Position numbers and translations under genes: made by a program
Notes under the pieces: generated by a model
The model's database searches: none
Seen by the model: the letters and a program-made list of their open reading frames with translations, nothing else
Told to the model about the DNA's origin: nothing
Part shown: positions 17,918-26,484 of the stretch, piece by piece
How the letters are laid out: each line of letters opens with the position of its first letter
Numbering within the stretch: position 1 is the stretch's first letter
Assembly: GCA_951828585.1 (NCBI GenBank)
Contig: OX639991.1
Coordinates: 4,260,001 to 4,324,000 of the forward strand
DNA: 64,000 bases
Source of the DNA: Longimicrobiales bacterium
GTDB lineage: Bacteria > Gemmatimonadota > Gemmatimonadetes > Longimicrobiales > Gaopeijiaceae
Reading direction: 5' to 3'

Positions 17918-18817
17918 TCAGCCGCCGTCGAGGGGTCTGGCCGCCCAGTTCAACTTCTGCCGCAGCGTGGCGAAGAACGAGTGTTCGGGCAGCCTCACCA
18001 ACGGAATCCTCACCGTACCCATGCGCACCACGACGCGGTCCAGGTTCCCCACGGGGCCGCCCGCCTGTCCGTCGGCGGTCAGGAAGAGAGGTTCGCGGCG
18101 GTCGAGGGCAGTGACCGTGATCTCTTCCCGGCCGGGCACGACCAGGGGACGGACGGCCAGCGTGTGCGGCAGAATGGGCGTGACCAGGAAGCAGTTCATC
18201 TCCGGAACCACGATGGGGCCGCCCGCCGACAGCGAATAGGCGGTGGACCCGGTGGGCGTGGCCAGAATGACCCCGTCGCCAGAGAAGCTGCCGATCTCGT
18301 CCAGGTCGTCCTGCGGCCCCACCCAGAGGTCGAGCAGGAGCACCTGGGCGGCACCGGCACTGTGCACCACGACATCGTTGAGGACCCGGTAGGAATCACG
18401 AACCTCCCCGTCGGGCGAACGAACCTCCGCCTCCAGCGTCCGTCGTGCCTCGATGGCGTAGCGACCGCCCAGCACCTGGCGCAGGCCGGTCTCAATCCCC
18501 TCCTCCGACACCGAGGTGAGGAAGCCCATGCTTCCAAGGTTGATGCCCAGAACGGGAATATCGCGGCCGAAGACCGAGCGCGCGGCTCTCAGAAGCGTGC
18601 CATCACCGCCCAGCGAGACCAGGAGGTCGATGTCGTCGCGCTTCAGGTCGACGGAGGCCACGCCAGGAACGAGAGCGGTGAGTCCCGGTTCCACCGCCAC
18701 GGAGGCGTCGAAGTCGCGGGCAACCGCCGTGATCTCGTCGAGGGCCGCCCGGATCCGTTTCCGCCCCGAGCCCTCGCGCCCAATGATCGCGATGCGCCGA
18801 AACCGTTGGCTCGTCAT
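17918..18817 (-). CDS. nadK: NAD kinase
   Basis: NadK phosphorylates NAD+ to NADP+ with ATP in the cytosol. The 299-residue sequence has the GGDGT motif at 70-74 (VSLGGDGTLLRAAR), the GINLGSMGFL segment, the conserved LNDVVVH motif with the catalytic-loop Asn-Asp, and TPTGSTAYSLSAGGPI. The ATG overlaps the ispA stop (ATGA), so the pair is translationally coupled. The ispA-nadK-recN order is common in bacteria. Confidence 0.95.
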   Translation of the reverse strand: MTSQRFRRIAIIGREGSGRKRIRAALDEITAVARDFDASVAVEPGLTALVPGVASVDLKRDDIDLLVSLGGDGTLLRAARSVFGRDIPVLGINLGSMGFLTSVSEEGIETGLRQVLGGRYAIEARRTLEAEVRSPDGEVRDSYRVLNDVVVHSAGAAQVLLLDLWVGPQDDLDEIGSFSGDGVILATPTGSTAYSLSAGGPIVVPEMNCFLVTPILPHTLAVRPLVVPGREEITVTALDRREPLFLTADGQAGGPVGNLDRVVVRMGTVRIPLVRLPEHSFFATLRQKLNWAARPLDGG

Positions 18818-19716
18818 CGCCTGCGCTCCACAATGTAGCGGGCAAGCTGCCGCAACCGGGGGGCGGCCAACCCGACCCGGTCGAGTGCCGCCGTCGCGCG
18901 GGCCACCAGTCCCCGGGCACGGGCGCGCGCGCCTTCCACACCCAGCAGCGCGACGTAAGTCGACTTGTGCATCTCCGCGTCGGAAGGGCGCTTGCCGAGG
19001 ACATCGGCGGTCGCGGTGGCGTCGAGTACGTCATCGGTGACCTGAAAGGCCAGCCCGATGTCCTTGCCGAAGACCCCCAGCGCCGCGAGCAGGTCCGTCG
19101 CCGCGCCCGCCGCCATCGCCCCCATTTCGAGCGATGCCGCCAACAGCGCCCCTGTCTTGAGGGCGTGCAGTTCCGCCAACTCGCCTTCGTCGAGCGACCG
19201 TCCCTCGGCCAGAAGGTCGAGCGCCTGTCCCCCGATCATGCCCCCCGCTCCGGCGGCCTCCAGGAGGAACGCGGCGATATCCCGGGCCTGACCCTCGGTG
19301 CGGCCCAGGGCAAGCGAGGCCGTGTACGCCTGGTTGGCGGCCCAAGGGATCAGCAGCGCGCCCGCCACGGTGGCCGTCCCGACTCCGTGAACGGTGTGGA
19401 CCGTCGGGTTCCCGCGTCTGAGCGGTGCGTCGTCCATGCAGGGAAGGTCATCGTGCACCAGCGAATAGGCGTGGATCAGCTCGACCGAGGCGGCCAGGTC
19501 GTAGAGCGCGTCGGCGGGCAGGGCACCCACCTCTTCATAGGCGACGACGAGCAGGATCGGGCGGAGGCGCTTTCCGCCGCTCAGAACGCCGGCACGCACC
19601 GCCGCCCCGAGCCGGGGGGACAGGGTGGCCGCCAGAGCGTCCGCGGACCTGTGAAGTGCACGTTCGACCGGCTTTCGCCGACTCTGGAGGAAGGCGGCGA
19701 GGGAACGGTCAGCCAT
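18814..19716 (-). CDS. ispA: Polyprenyl (farnesyl/geranylgeranyl) diphosphate synthase
   Basis: This enzyme condenses isopentenyl diphosphate with allylic primers to give C15-C20 diphosphates for quinones, carotenoids and cell-wall lipid carrier. From the ATG at 19716 (MADRSLAAFLQ; GGGAGGGAC upstream) it has 300 residues. The first Asp-rich motif is HDDLPCMDD (DDx4D, residues 89-96) and the second is FQVTDDVLD; GGKRLRP and KTGALLAAS are also present. Product length cannot be told reliably. An upstream ATG (19743) lies inside xseB. It overlaps both xseB and nadK, showing tight coupling. Confidence 0.9.
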   Translation of the reverse strand: MADRSLAAFLQSRRKPVERALHRSADALAATLSPRLGAAVRAGVLSGGKRLRPILLVVAYEEVGALPADALYDLAASVELIHAYSLVHDDLPCMDDAPLRRGNPTVHTVHGVGTATVAGALLIPWAANQAYTASLALGRTEGQARDIAAFLLEAAGAGGMIGGQALDLLAEGRSLDEGELAELHALKTGALLAASLEMGAMAAGAATDLLAALGVFGKDIGLAFQVTDDVLDATATADVLGKRPSDAEMHKSTYVALLGVEGARARARGLVARATAALDRVGLAAPRLRQLARYIVERRR

Positions 19717-19963
19717 CGTCCCTCCCCCCCGTCCCCTCGTCATCCCCCACGCGCATTTCGCCCACCGCGTCCCCCTCGGGCCCGATCAGCTCCTCGACCC
19801 GCAGCTCGGTCCTGGCAAGCATCTCCCGGGCTTGTCCCAGATGGGCCACACCCTCCTCGAAGAGGGCCAGGGCTTCGTCCAGATCCAACGTGTCCGAATC
19901 GAGCGCCGCGACGATCTCCTCGATCCGCTTCAGCCGCGCGTCGAGTCCGACGTCATTTGCCAC
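19709..19963 (-). CDS. xseB: Exodeoxyribonuclease VII small subunit
   Basis: The 84-residue partner of XseA, reading from a GTG at 19963 that overlaps the xseA stop by 11 bp. The helical core LDARLKRIEEIVAALDSDTL followed by LDEALALFEEGVAHLGQA is the family signature (Leu-Glu-Glu-Ala-Leu-type stretch). The C-terminal tail is acidic. Together with XseA it degrades single-stranded DNA from both ends. Confidence 0.9.
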   Translation of the reverse strand: MANDVGLDARLKRIEEIVAALDSDTLDLDEALALFEEGVAHLGQAREMLARTELRVEELIGPEGDAVGEMRVGDDEGTGGRDDG

Positions 19964-21284
19964 GGTCGTCCCCTGTCGTTTGCTTCGCGGCGTTGGCGGC
20001 GGCTTCCACCGGCCGCCCCGTAGCCGCGCAGGGAACATACCCGTCCAACACCCGCAACCTGAAATCGCGCCCGCGCGGGAAGTCCCCTGTCCTGCGCAGA
20101 AGCTTCCCGTCGCGATCGAGGGGCACGGCGTACCCGCGGGCCAACGTCGACAGCGGCGACAACGCGTCCAGGGCCGCGGCCGCTTCCGACAAGCGGCCCC
20201 CGTCCCGCCGGATCCGCGCCCGCACCGCGGCCGCCATCTGCAGCCTCGCGGCGTCCAGCCTGTCCCGGGACGCCTGCACCCGGCGGCGCCCGCGGCGGAA
20301 GAGGGAGTCGCCCAGCTGATCCAGCCACCACCGACGCGACCGCACCTGCCGCGCAAGCCCCCTTCCGAGCCTCTGGCCCATTGCGTCCAGGCGCTTCGCC
20401 ACCCATTGCCGATCGGGCGCCACGGTCTCGGCGGCGGCCGACGGCGTCGCCGCGCGCAGGTCGGCGACCAGATCGCAGATCGTCACATCCGTCTCGTGGC
20501 CCACCCCCGACACCACCGGCACCGGGCTCAGCGCAACCGCCCGCGCGACCGCCTCCTCGTTGAACCCCCACAGGTCCTCGATCGAACCGCCGCCCCGTGC
20601 CACCACGACAACATCCACCCCGGGAACACGCGCCAGCATCGAAACGGCCGCCGCGATCTCCTCCCCCGCCCCCACCCCCTGCACCCGTGTCCCGCGCACG
20701 ACCACGCGCAACCACGGCGCGCGCCGGGCGATCACCGCCACGATGTCCCGCAGCGCAGCGCTGGTCGGCGAAGTCACGATGCCCACCGTTCCCGGGAAGG
20801 CCGGCAATGGACGCTTGCGGCCCGGGTCCGTGAGCCCCTCGGTGTCGAGCCGCGCCCGCAGCCGGTCGAAGGCGAGCTTCCACATGCCCCCTTCGCTCTC
20901 CGTTTCGAGCTTCGACACGATCAGTTGAAACACGCCCCTGGCCTCGTACAGCGTGAGGCCGCCGAAAACACGCAGCGTCATCCCCTCGTCGGGATCGGCC
21001 GGCAGCCGCGCGGCGTCGCGCCGGAACATGACGCAGCGGAGCTGGGCCGCCTCGTCCTTGAGGGTGAAGTAGCAGTGGCCGGATCGCTGCCTGCGGAAGT
21101 TCGTGACTTCGCCGCCGACCCAAAGACGCGGCAGGCTCTCTTCGAGGAGGAGGCGGGAGGCGCGATTGATCTGGCGCACCGTCCACACGCGCGGGGCCGG
21201 GGGCGCGTTGGCCTCGGAAGGGCTGTCCGCCACGCGTTGCGCCGGGGGCGCCTCCGTGAACAGGTCGAGGGTTCGGTCCGTCAC
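19953..21284 (-). CDS. xseA: Exodeoxyribonuclease VII large subunit
   Basis: From a GTG at 21284 (overlapping the folD stop as GTGA) this is a 443-residue XseA. It has an N-terminal OB-fold for nucleic-acid binding (about 35-130, with [20 protein letters not shown]), then the catalytic part with [34 protein letters not shown] and [21 protein letters not shown] coiled-coil Arg-rich region and the C-terminal [13 protein letters not shown] motif follow. The frame is open further upstream, but that part lies antisense to no signal and inside folD. Involved in mismatch repair and ssDNA turnover. Confidence 0.94.
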   Translation of the reverse strand: MTDRTLDLFTEAPPAQRVADSPSEANAPPAPRVWTVRQINRASRLLLEESLPRLWVGGEVTNFRRQRSGHCYFTLKDEAAQLRCVMFRRDAARLPADPDEGMTLRVFGGLTLYEARGVFQLIVSKLETESEGGMWKLAFDRLRARLDTEGLTDPGRKRPLPAFPGTVGIVTSPTSAALRDIVAVIARRAPWLRVVVRGTRVQGVGAGEEIAAAVSMLARVPGVDVVVVARGGGSIEDLWGFNEEAVARAVALSPVPVVSGVGHETDVTICDLVADLRAATPSAAAETVAPDRQWVAKRLDAMGQRLGRGLARQVRSRRWWLDQLGDSLFRRGRRRVQASRDRLDAARLQMAAAVRARIRRDGGRLSEAAAALDALSPLSTLARGYAVPLDRDGKLLRRTGDFPRGRDFRLRVLDGYVPCAATGRPVEAAANAAKQTTGDDRGK

Positions 21285-22174
21285 CGACCCGCTGCCCGCA
21301 ACCTGATCGCGGCCTCGACGGTGTTCGCCAGCAGCATGGCGATCGTCATGGGACCCACGCCGCCCGGCACAGGCGTGATCGCGCCAGCCACCTCGCTGAC
21401 GCCCTCGAAGTCCACATCGCCGACGACCCGGTAGCCGCGCTCGCACGTCGGATCGTCCACGCGGTTCGTGCCCACGTCGATGACGGTGACGCCGGGCTTC
21501 ACCATGTCCCTTGTGATGGTGTTGGGCCACCCCACGGCGACGATCAGCACATCGGCGGTGCGCGTGAGCGCGCCCAGGTCGGCGGTGCGGCTGTGTGCCA
21601 CGCTCACCGTGGCGTTGCCCCCATGCGCGCGGCGCAGAAGCAGCAGCGCCATGGGTTTGCCCACGATGTTCGATCGGCCCACCACCACGACGTGCTTCCC
21701 CGAAGGATCGACCCCGCTGCGCAGCAGCATTTCGATGACGCCGCGCGGCGTACACGGCGCCAGGACATCGAGATCGCCGGTGGCGAGACGGCCGACGTTG
21801 ATGGGATGGAACCCGTCGACATCCTTGTCCGGGTCGATCGCCAGCAGGACCCTGGACTCGTCGATCCGGCGCGGCAGGGGAAGCTGCACCAGGATGCCGT
21901 GAATCGCCGGATCGGCGTTCAGCTCCGCGATCACACCGAGCAGCTCGACTTCGGTGGTCGAAGCGGACAGGGTGACCTGGCGCGAGTGGATCCCCGCCTC
22001 GGCGGCCGCCCTGTTCTTCATGCCCACGTAGAGCCGGCTGGCGGGGTCGTCGCCAGCCAGCACGGTGGCGAGTCCCGGCACCAGCCCTTCGCTGGCCAGT
22101 TCAGCCACCTGCTCGTTGAGCTCGTCCCGGATCGTCCGGGCGATATCCTTACCTGAGATGATCTTTGCCGACAT
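21281..22174 (-). CDS. folD: Bifunctional methylenetetrahydrofolate dehydrogenase/cyclohydrolase
   Basis: FolD interconverts 5,10-methylene-, methenyl- and 10-formyl-tetrahydrofolate, supplying one-carbon units and NADPH. The protein starting [15 protein letters not shown] (ATG 22174) has 297 residues. It carries the catalytic Tyr-Lys pair (YVGMKNRAA), the GILVQLPLP motif, [17 protein letters not shown], the Rossmann [11 protein letters not shown] and the C-terminal [19 protein letters not shown]. It overlaps xseA by 4 bp. Confidence 0.96.
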   Translation of the reverse strand: MSAKIISGKDIARTIRDELNEQVAELASEGLVPGLATVLAGDDPASRLYVGMKNRAAAEAGIHSRQVTLSASTTEVELLGVIAELNADPAIHGILVQLPLPRRIDESRVLLAIDPDKDVDGFHPINVGRLATGDLDVLAPCTPRGVIEMLLRSGVDPSGKHVVVVGRSNIVGKPMALLLLRRAHGGNATVSVAHSRTADLGALTRTADVLIVAVGWPNTITRDMVKPGVTVIDVGTNRVDDPTCERGYRVVGDVDFEGVSEVAGAITPVPGGVGPMTIAMLLANTVEAAIRLRAAGR

Positions 22175-22226
22175 GTCTTCCTGTCTGGTTGAGGCATCCA
22201 TCGGGGCGGGGGCGCACCGCGTGACG

Positions 22227-23819
22227 TCAGCGAGCGAAGTCGATGGCCCGCGTCTCGCGAATCACGACCACCTTGATCTGCCCGGGGTACTGCAACTCGC
22301 CTTCGATCTTTCGGGCCACCGTCTCGGAGATGCGTGCCATGTCCTCGTCCGACACCCGTTCGGGCTGGACCATGACCCTGAGTTCGCGGCCCGCCTGGAT
22401 CGCGAAGCAGCGCTCCACGCCGGGATGCTCCGTGGCCAGCCCCTCCAGCTTCTCGAGCCGCTTGACGTACCCCTCGAACATCTCGCGCCGTGCCCCCGGA
22501 CGGGCCCCGCTGATGGCGTCCGCGGCAGTGACGAGCCAGGCTTCCGCGTACCGGTGGGGCTCTTCGTCGTGGTGCGCGCGAATGGAGTTGAGCACCTGGT
22601 CGGGTTCCTTGTACCGCTTGCAGAGACGGTACCCGAGCTCGACGTGGCTCAGCTCTTGCTCGTGGGTCAGACCTTTTCCGACATCGTGCAGCAGGCCCGC
22701 CCGACGCGTCATCTGTACGTCGAGGCCCATCTCGGCTGCCATGTTTCCGGCAAGCACCGCGACCTCGCGGGAGTGGGCAAGCTGGTTCTGACCGTAGGAG
22801 GTGCGGAACTTCAGGTTGCCGAGGACCTTTACGATCTCGGCGTGCACGTTGTGGATTCCGAGACCGTACAGCACCTCTTCCGCGGCTTCCCGCATCTCGA
22901 CCTCGACTTCGGCCTGGCTCTTGGCCACGATTTCCTCAATGCGCCCCGGGTGGATCCTTCCGTCCTCGATCAGCTTCGCCAGGGCGACGCGCGCGACTTC
23001 GCGGCGGATCGGGTTGTAGCCGGACAGAACAACCGCTTCGGGCGTGTCGTCGATGATCACGTCGATCCCGGTCGCCTGTTCGAAGGCCCGGATGTTGCGC
23101 CCCTCACGGCCGATGATCCGCCCCTTCATCTCGTCCGAAGGGAGCTGCACGACCGAGACAGTGAGCTGGGCGGCCTCGTCCGCGGCCATGCGCTGGATCG
23201 CCATCGCCACCAGCTTCTTGGCTTCACGATCGGCGGTGCGCTGGGCCTCCTCGCGGATTTCCCGCACATGGTTGGCGGCATCGGCCCGGGCCTCGTCCTC
23301 GAGGGCCTCGATCAGCTGTGCCTTCGCTCCCTCGGCGGTCAATCCCGACACGGCCTGCAGGCGCTCGTGGGCCTCGGCCAGCGCCCGATCCACGTCCGTC
23401 ACCCGCTCCGCCAATTGCCGTTCCCGGTTCTTCAGGTCGCCCAGACGGCCATCCAGAGCACGGGAGCGTTCTTCCAGCGAGTCCTGCCGGTGGTCGAGCT
23501 GGTCGGACTTGCGGTCGGCGGTCTCGGTGCGCTGCAGTAGCCGACGTTCTCCCCGCTCCAACTCTTCCCTGCGCCGGCTCTCCTCCTCTTCCCAGGATTC
23601 CCGGAGACGAAATCTCGTCTCTTGCGCCTTTAGCTCGGCGGATCGGAGCAGATTGTCGGCGTCGTCCTGTGCGCGTTTGCGGATCAGCGAGGCTTCGTCT
23701 TTTGCTGCTTCCTTCTCTCGGAGCTGCCGGGCCCGCTCCCGGCCCCTCCCCAGCAGATACGCCAGAACTGCGGCGACAGCCACCGCACCGACCGCCAGGC
23801 CAATACCCAGCGGATCCAT
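22227..23819 (-). CDS. rny: Ribonuclease Y
   Basis: Rny is a membrane-anchored endoribonuclease that starts mRNA decay. The 530-residue protein has an N-terminal transmembrane helix (residues 5-23), a long charged coiled coil (about 25-200), a KH domain with [19 protein letters not shown] (about 220-240), and an HD domain with [14 protein letters not shown] (catalytic His-Asp near 370). The C-terminus is family-typical. First gene of the run down to recN; a candidate promoter lies about 100 bp upstream. Confidence 0.96.
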   Translation of the reverse strand: MDPLGIGLAVGAVAVAAVLAYLLGRGRERARQLREKEAAKDEASLIRKRAQDDADNLLRSAELKAQETRFRLRESWEEEESRRREELERGERRLLQRTETADRKSDQLDHRQDSLEERSRALDGRLGDLKNRERQLAERVTDVDRALAEAHERLQAVSGLTAEGAKAQLIEALEDEARADAANHVREIREEAQRTADREAKKLVAMAIQRMAADEAAQLTVSVVQLPSDEMKGRIIGREGRNIRAFEQATGIDVIIDDTPEAVVLSGYNPIRREVARVALAKLIEDGRIHPGRIEEIVAKSQAEVEVEMREAAEEVLYGLGIHNVHAEIVKVLGNLKFRTSYGQNQLAHSREVAVLAGNMAAEMGLDVQMTRRAGLLHDVGKGLTHEQELSHVELGYRLCKRYKEPDQVLNSIRAHHDEEPHRYAEAWLVTAADAISGARPGARREMFEGYVKRLEKLEGLATEHPGVERCFAIQAGRELRVMVQPERVSDEDMARISETVARKIEGELQYPGQIKVVVIRETRAIDFAR

Positions 23820-23914
23820 GTATCTTCTCCAAGACCGAAACGGCGTCCGGTCGTGTGACTCGTTGATGGCCAGGGCCGGCCCACCCGGCCCGCAGCTTCC
23901 GAACTTGCGTGACT

Positions 23915-23944
23915 ACAATAGTCCCGGCGCCGAATTCAGCGCAA
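23915..23944 (-). promoter_or_regulatory. Candidate sigma-70 promoter of the rny operon
   Basis: On the minus strand TTGCGC (23944-23939) and TATTGT (23920-23915) are 18 bp apart, about 95 bp before the rny start. Both hexamers deviate from consensus, so this is a moderate-strength suggestion. Confidence 0.35.
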
Positions 23945-23952
23945 GCGCGAAA

Positions 23953-24573
23953 CTACCGAATCTCCGGTCCGTCCGTTCGGTCGTCGGGGACGAAGCGGTC
24001 GCGGGCAGGCATCTCGACCGCCACGAGCGAAGCGGAGTCCATCACCGCGTCCGCGGAAACGATCCCGCCGAGGTGGAGCACATAGCCGACCACCGCATAG
24101 ACCTCGTCGTCGCTGAGCGTTCCGGGCGTGGTCTGCGGCATCGCCTTGCGCGTGTAGTCGAAGAGCGTCGTCGCGTAGGGCCAGTACCCGCCCACGGTTC
24201 TTCCCGCCGGCCACTGCTCCCACTCTCCCGCGCTGACAAGGCGGTCGTTCGGCCCCTCGGTGCCGGTGGGACCGTGGCACTGCAGACAGTAGGTCTCGTA
24301 GATGAGCCGGCCTTCGGCGACCGATCCGCTCCCGGGCGGCAGACCCTCGCCATCGGGTTTGACGTCGATATCCCACCGGGCCACGCGGTCTTCGGACGCG
24401 GGTGCGCCGAACCCGAAGTGCTCAGGGGCATGAGCCGAAAGCGAGGCGAAGCCGGGATCCGCCTCGGTGGCGGAGGGCGCGGGTGCCTCGGCAGCGGATC
24501 GCGCGGGCACCTCGGGCGAGCACGCCGCGAGCAGGGGTACCAGCACCGAGGCCGTCGCCCCGACAGCCCTCAC
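23953..24573 (-). CDS. SoxD-like lipoprotein cytochrome c
   Basis: A GTG at 24573 overlaps the stop of the molybdoenzyme gene. The 206-residue protein starts with a lipoprotein signal (ATASVLVPLLAACS, lipid-modified Cys near residue 18). One haem-binding CxxCH (CLQCHG) lies in ETYCLQCHGPTGTEGPNDRL. A probable axial Met lies in KAMPQTTPG, followed by the class-I cytochrome end DDEVYAVVGYVLHL. It is probably the electron acceptor of the adjacent sulfite/sulfane dehydrogenase, passing electrons to the respiratory chain. The SoxD name is by analogy; no other sox genes are nearby. Confidence 0.8.
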   Translation of the reverse strand: MRAVGATASVLVPLLAACSPEVPARSAAEAPAPSATEADPGFASLSAHAPEHFGFGAPASEDRVARWDIDVKPDGEGLPPGSGSVAEGRLIYETYCLQCHGPTGTEGPNDRLVSAGEWEQWPAGRTVGGYWPYATTLFDYTRKAMPQTTPGTLSDDEVYAVVGYVLHLGGIVSADAVMDSASLVAVEMPARDRFVPDDRTDGPEIR

Positions 24574-25871
24574 AGCAGGTCCCCCAGTCCGAAGGTCACC
24601 GCCCCGTCCGCGGCAATTTTCCAGGCACGCTGATGGTTCTGGTGATACGAGGTGCGGTCTCCGCGGGCCTCCCACAACTGGTGCACGGTGGGCTGCACGT
24701 ATCCGGTCTCGTCCGTAGCCCGGCTCAGGATCACCGTTTCGCGCCCGTTCCAGTTCCACAGGTGACGGAAGCGTACGGTCGACTTCGACAGGATCGGCGG
24801 CTGCATCACGGCGTCGGTCCACGAGCGCCCCCCGTCCGTGCTGACCTCGACCCGGGTGATCCGTCCCCGCCCGGACCACGCCAGCCCCTCGATCTCCCAC
24901 CATCCCCGCTCCGGCAGCACATACGGGTACGACGGGAAGGTGATGATCGACTTCGCGTCCATCACGAAGCTGAACTGCCGCGCCGTCCCGTCCTTCAGCG
25001 GGTCCGTGTAGCGCGAGGTCTCGTCCCGGGTCATGGTGGGCCGGTCGGTCACCTCGATGCGCCGCAGCCACTTGACCTGCGCGTTGCCCTCCCAGCCCGG
25101 GAGCAGCAGCCGCACCGGGTAGCCCTGTTCCGGGCGGATCGCCTCGCCGTTCTGCACATAGGCGAGCATGGCGTCGTCCATGGCCTTGTCCAGCGGGACG
25201 CTGCGCGACATGACGGCCGCGTCGCTCCCTTCGGCCAGGATCCAGCTGGCGCCGGAACGCACCCCGACCTCGCGCAGGATCGTCGATAGCATCACCCCGG
25301 CCCATTCGCTCGTGCTGAGCAGCCCGTCGAGCTGCTGGGGGGTGATCGTGGTCGGCATGCGGTCGCGGTTGTAGGCGCCACCGCCGTTGCCGGAACACTC
25401 GATGAAGCAGATGCGCGAGGTCTGCGGGTACCGCTTCAGGTCCGGCATGCGGAAGACCATCGGGCGCTCGACCATGCCGTGCACGAGCAGCTCGTGGTCC
25501 TGGGCCGCGATGTCCGGCACGCCCGCGTGGTGCCGCTCGAAGTGAAGGTCGGACGGGGTGATCGTGCCGTGAAGGTCCTGCAGCGGGGTGCGCGAGGAGC
25601 TGGACAGCGCCAGGGTCCTGAGAAGGCGGCGGGGTTGCTCTCCGGGTGCGCGCGTCCCCACCTCGGAAACGAACCGTCCCGGAATCTTCGTGGGATCGGC
25701 GGCAGCGGGGGACGCCTCCTGGGCGGTGGCTTTCAGTGCGTCCCAGCGGGTCATGACCAGGCCCGTTGCCGCCGTGCCGGACGCGGCGGCAAGCCAGGCG
25801 CGCCGCGACAGCCGCGGGCGTCCCTCGCCAGCTCGAATGCCGGGAGGGATTGTCCGCGGGCTGCTATCCAT
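24570..25871 (-). CDS. SoxC/SorA-like molybdopterin sulfite dehydrogenase, Tat-exported
   Basis: A sulfite-oxidase-fold molybdoenzyme of 433 residues. The Tat signal is LSRRAWLAAASGTAATGLV (about residues 21-40). The molybdopterin domain contains ICFIECSGNGGGAYN, whose Cys is the candidate Mo ligand. The C-terminal dimerisation domain begins RITRVEVSTDGGRSW and ends with QLWEARGDRTSYHQNHQR. It is expected to oxidise sulfite or a protein-bound sulfane in the periplasm, giving electrons to the neighbouring cytochrome c. The start overlaps the zapA stop (TGATG), an odd place for such a gene: it closes a translation/cell-division operon. Substrate is inferred. Confidence 0.85.
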   Translation of the reverse strand: MDSSPRTIPPGIRAGEGRPRLSRRAWLAAASGTAATGLVMTRWDALKATAQEASPAAADPTKIPGRFVSEVGTRAPGEQPRRLLRTLALSSSSRTPLQDLHGTITPSDLHFERHHAGVPDIAAQDHELLVHGMVERPMVFRMPDLKRYPQTSRICFIECSGNGGGAYNRDRMPTTITPQQLDGLLSTSEWAGVMLSTILREVGVRSGASWILAEGSDAAVMSRSVPLDKAMDDAMLAYVQNGEAIRPEQGYPVRLLLPGWEGNAQVKWLRRIEVTDRPTMTRDETSRYTDPLKDGTARQFSFVMDAKSIITFPSYPYVLPERGWWEIEGLAWSGRGRITRVEVSTDGGRSWTDAVMQPPILSKSTVRFRHLWNWNGRETVILSRATDETGYVQPTVHQLWEARGDRTSYHQNHQRAWKIAADGAVTFGLGDLL

Positions 25872-26173
25872 CAGCCGGATTCCCCGGACCGCTCGCCGCC
25901 CAGCGCCTCCTCGATGCGCCCCGCGAGCGCCAGTGCCTGTTCCCGGAACTTCTCCTGTTGCTGCAACAGATCGTCGGACAGCGAAAGCGCCGCCATGATG
26001 GCGGTCTTCCTCGCGTCCATCTGGGCCTGGCCGCCGATCTGCCGCATGCGCTCGTCAACCAGGGCCGCGCAGCGCCGCGTGTACGCCTCGTCCGCGTCGG
26101 TCCGCAACGTGTACTTGTTGCCGGCGATCTCAACCCGGACTGTCGTGACCGGGCCGCGCGGCGCGTCGCTCAC
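25871..26173 (-). CDS. zapA: Cell division protein ZapA
   Basis: A 100-residue FtsZ-associated protein that promotes Z-ring bundling. The N-terminal globular part VRVEIAGNKYTLRTDADEAY and the coiled-coil C-terminal half match the family in order and length. It overlaps the preceding coiled-coil gene by 4 bp and the following molybdoenzyme. In many bacteria zapA follows pheT, as here. Confidence 0.88.
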   Translation of the reverse strand: MSDAPRGPVTTVRVEIAGNKYTLRTDADEAYTRRCAALVDERMRQIGGQAQMDARKTAIMAALSLSDDLLQQQEKFREQALALAGRIEEALGGERSGESG

Positions 26174-26484
26174 TGCCTGTTTTCCAGGAAGCGGATGCTG
26201 GCCGCGATTCGGTCGATTCCCGCGCGGCCCAGCTCGATCCGGCGGCGCAGGTCCCGGTTTTCCGCCTCGAGCGCCGCGACCCGCCGGGAGAGCGTCCCGG
26301 GGTCCTCCTCGCCCTCCACGAACTGCCGCAGCATCGCCGCGCTCTGTTCGGCCTGTTTCTCCGCCTCGGCCGCTCGTTCCCGGGCCGCGCGGACCTCGGC
26401 GATGGCCAGGTCGATGGCCGTCTCCAACGAGTCCAGTCCCGGTGCCGGAGAACCGGCCAACTGCTCAACTCCTTGCTTCGACAC
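26170..26484 (-). CDS. Small coiled-coil protein, unknown function
   Basis: A 104-residue protein starting at a GTG that overlaps pheT by 20 bp. Nearly all of it is predicted coiled coil (heptads in LETAIDLAIAEVRAARERA and SRRVAALEAENRDLRRRIEL). No domain is recognisable. Its position between pheT and zapA, with 4-bp overlap to zapA, suggests a cell-division partner of ZapA, resembling the ZapB-like proteins of other lineages. This is inference. Confidence 0.7.
   Translation of the reverse strand: MSKQGVEQLAGSPAPGLDSLETAIDLAIAEVRAARERAAEAEKQAEQSAAMLRQFVEGEEDPGTLSRRVAALEAENRDLRRRIELGRAGIDRIAASIRFLENRQ

Noticed and set aside
25600-26200. 6S RNA next to zapA
   Set aside because: In gammaproteobacteria ssrS follows zapA, but here the molybdoenzyme overlaps the zapA stop and leaves no room.
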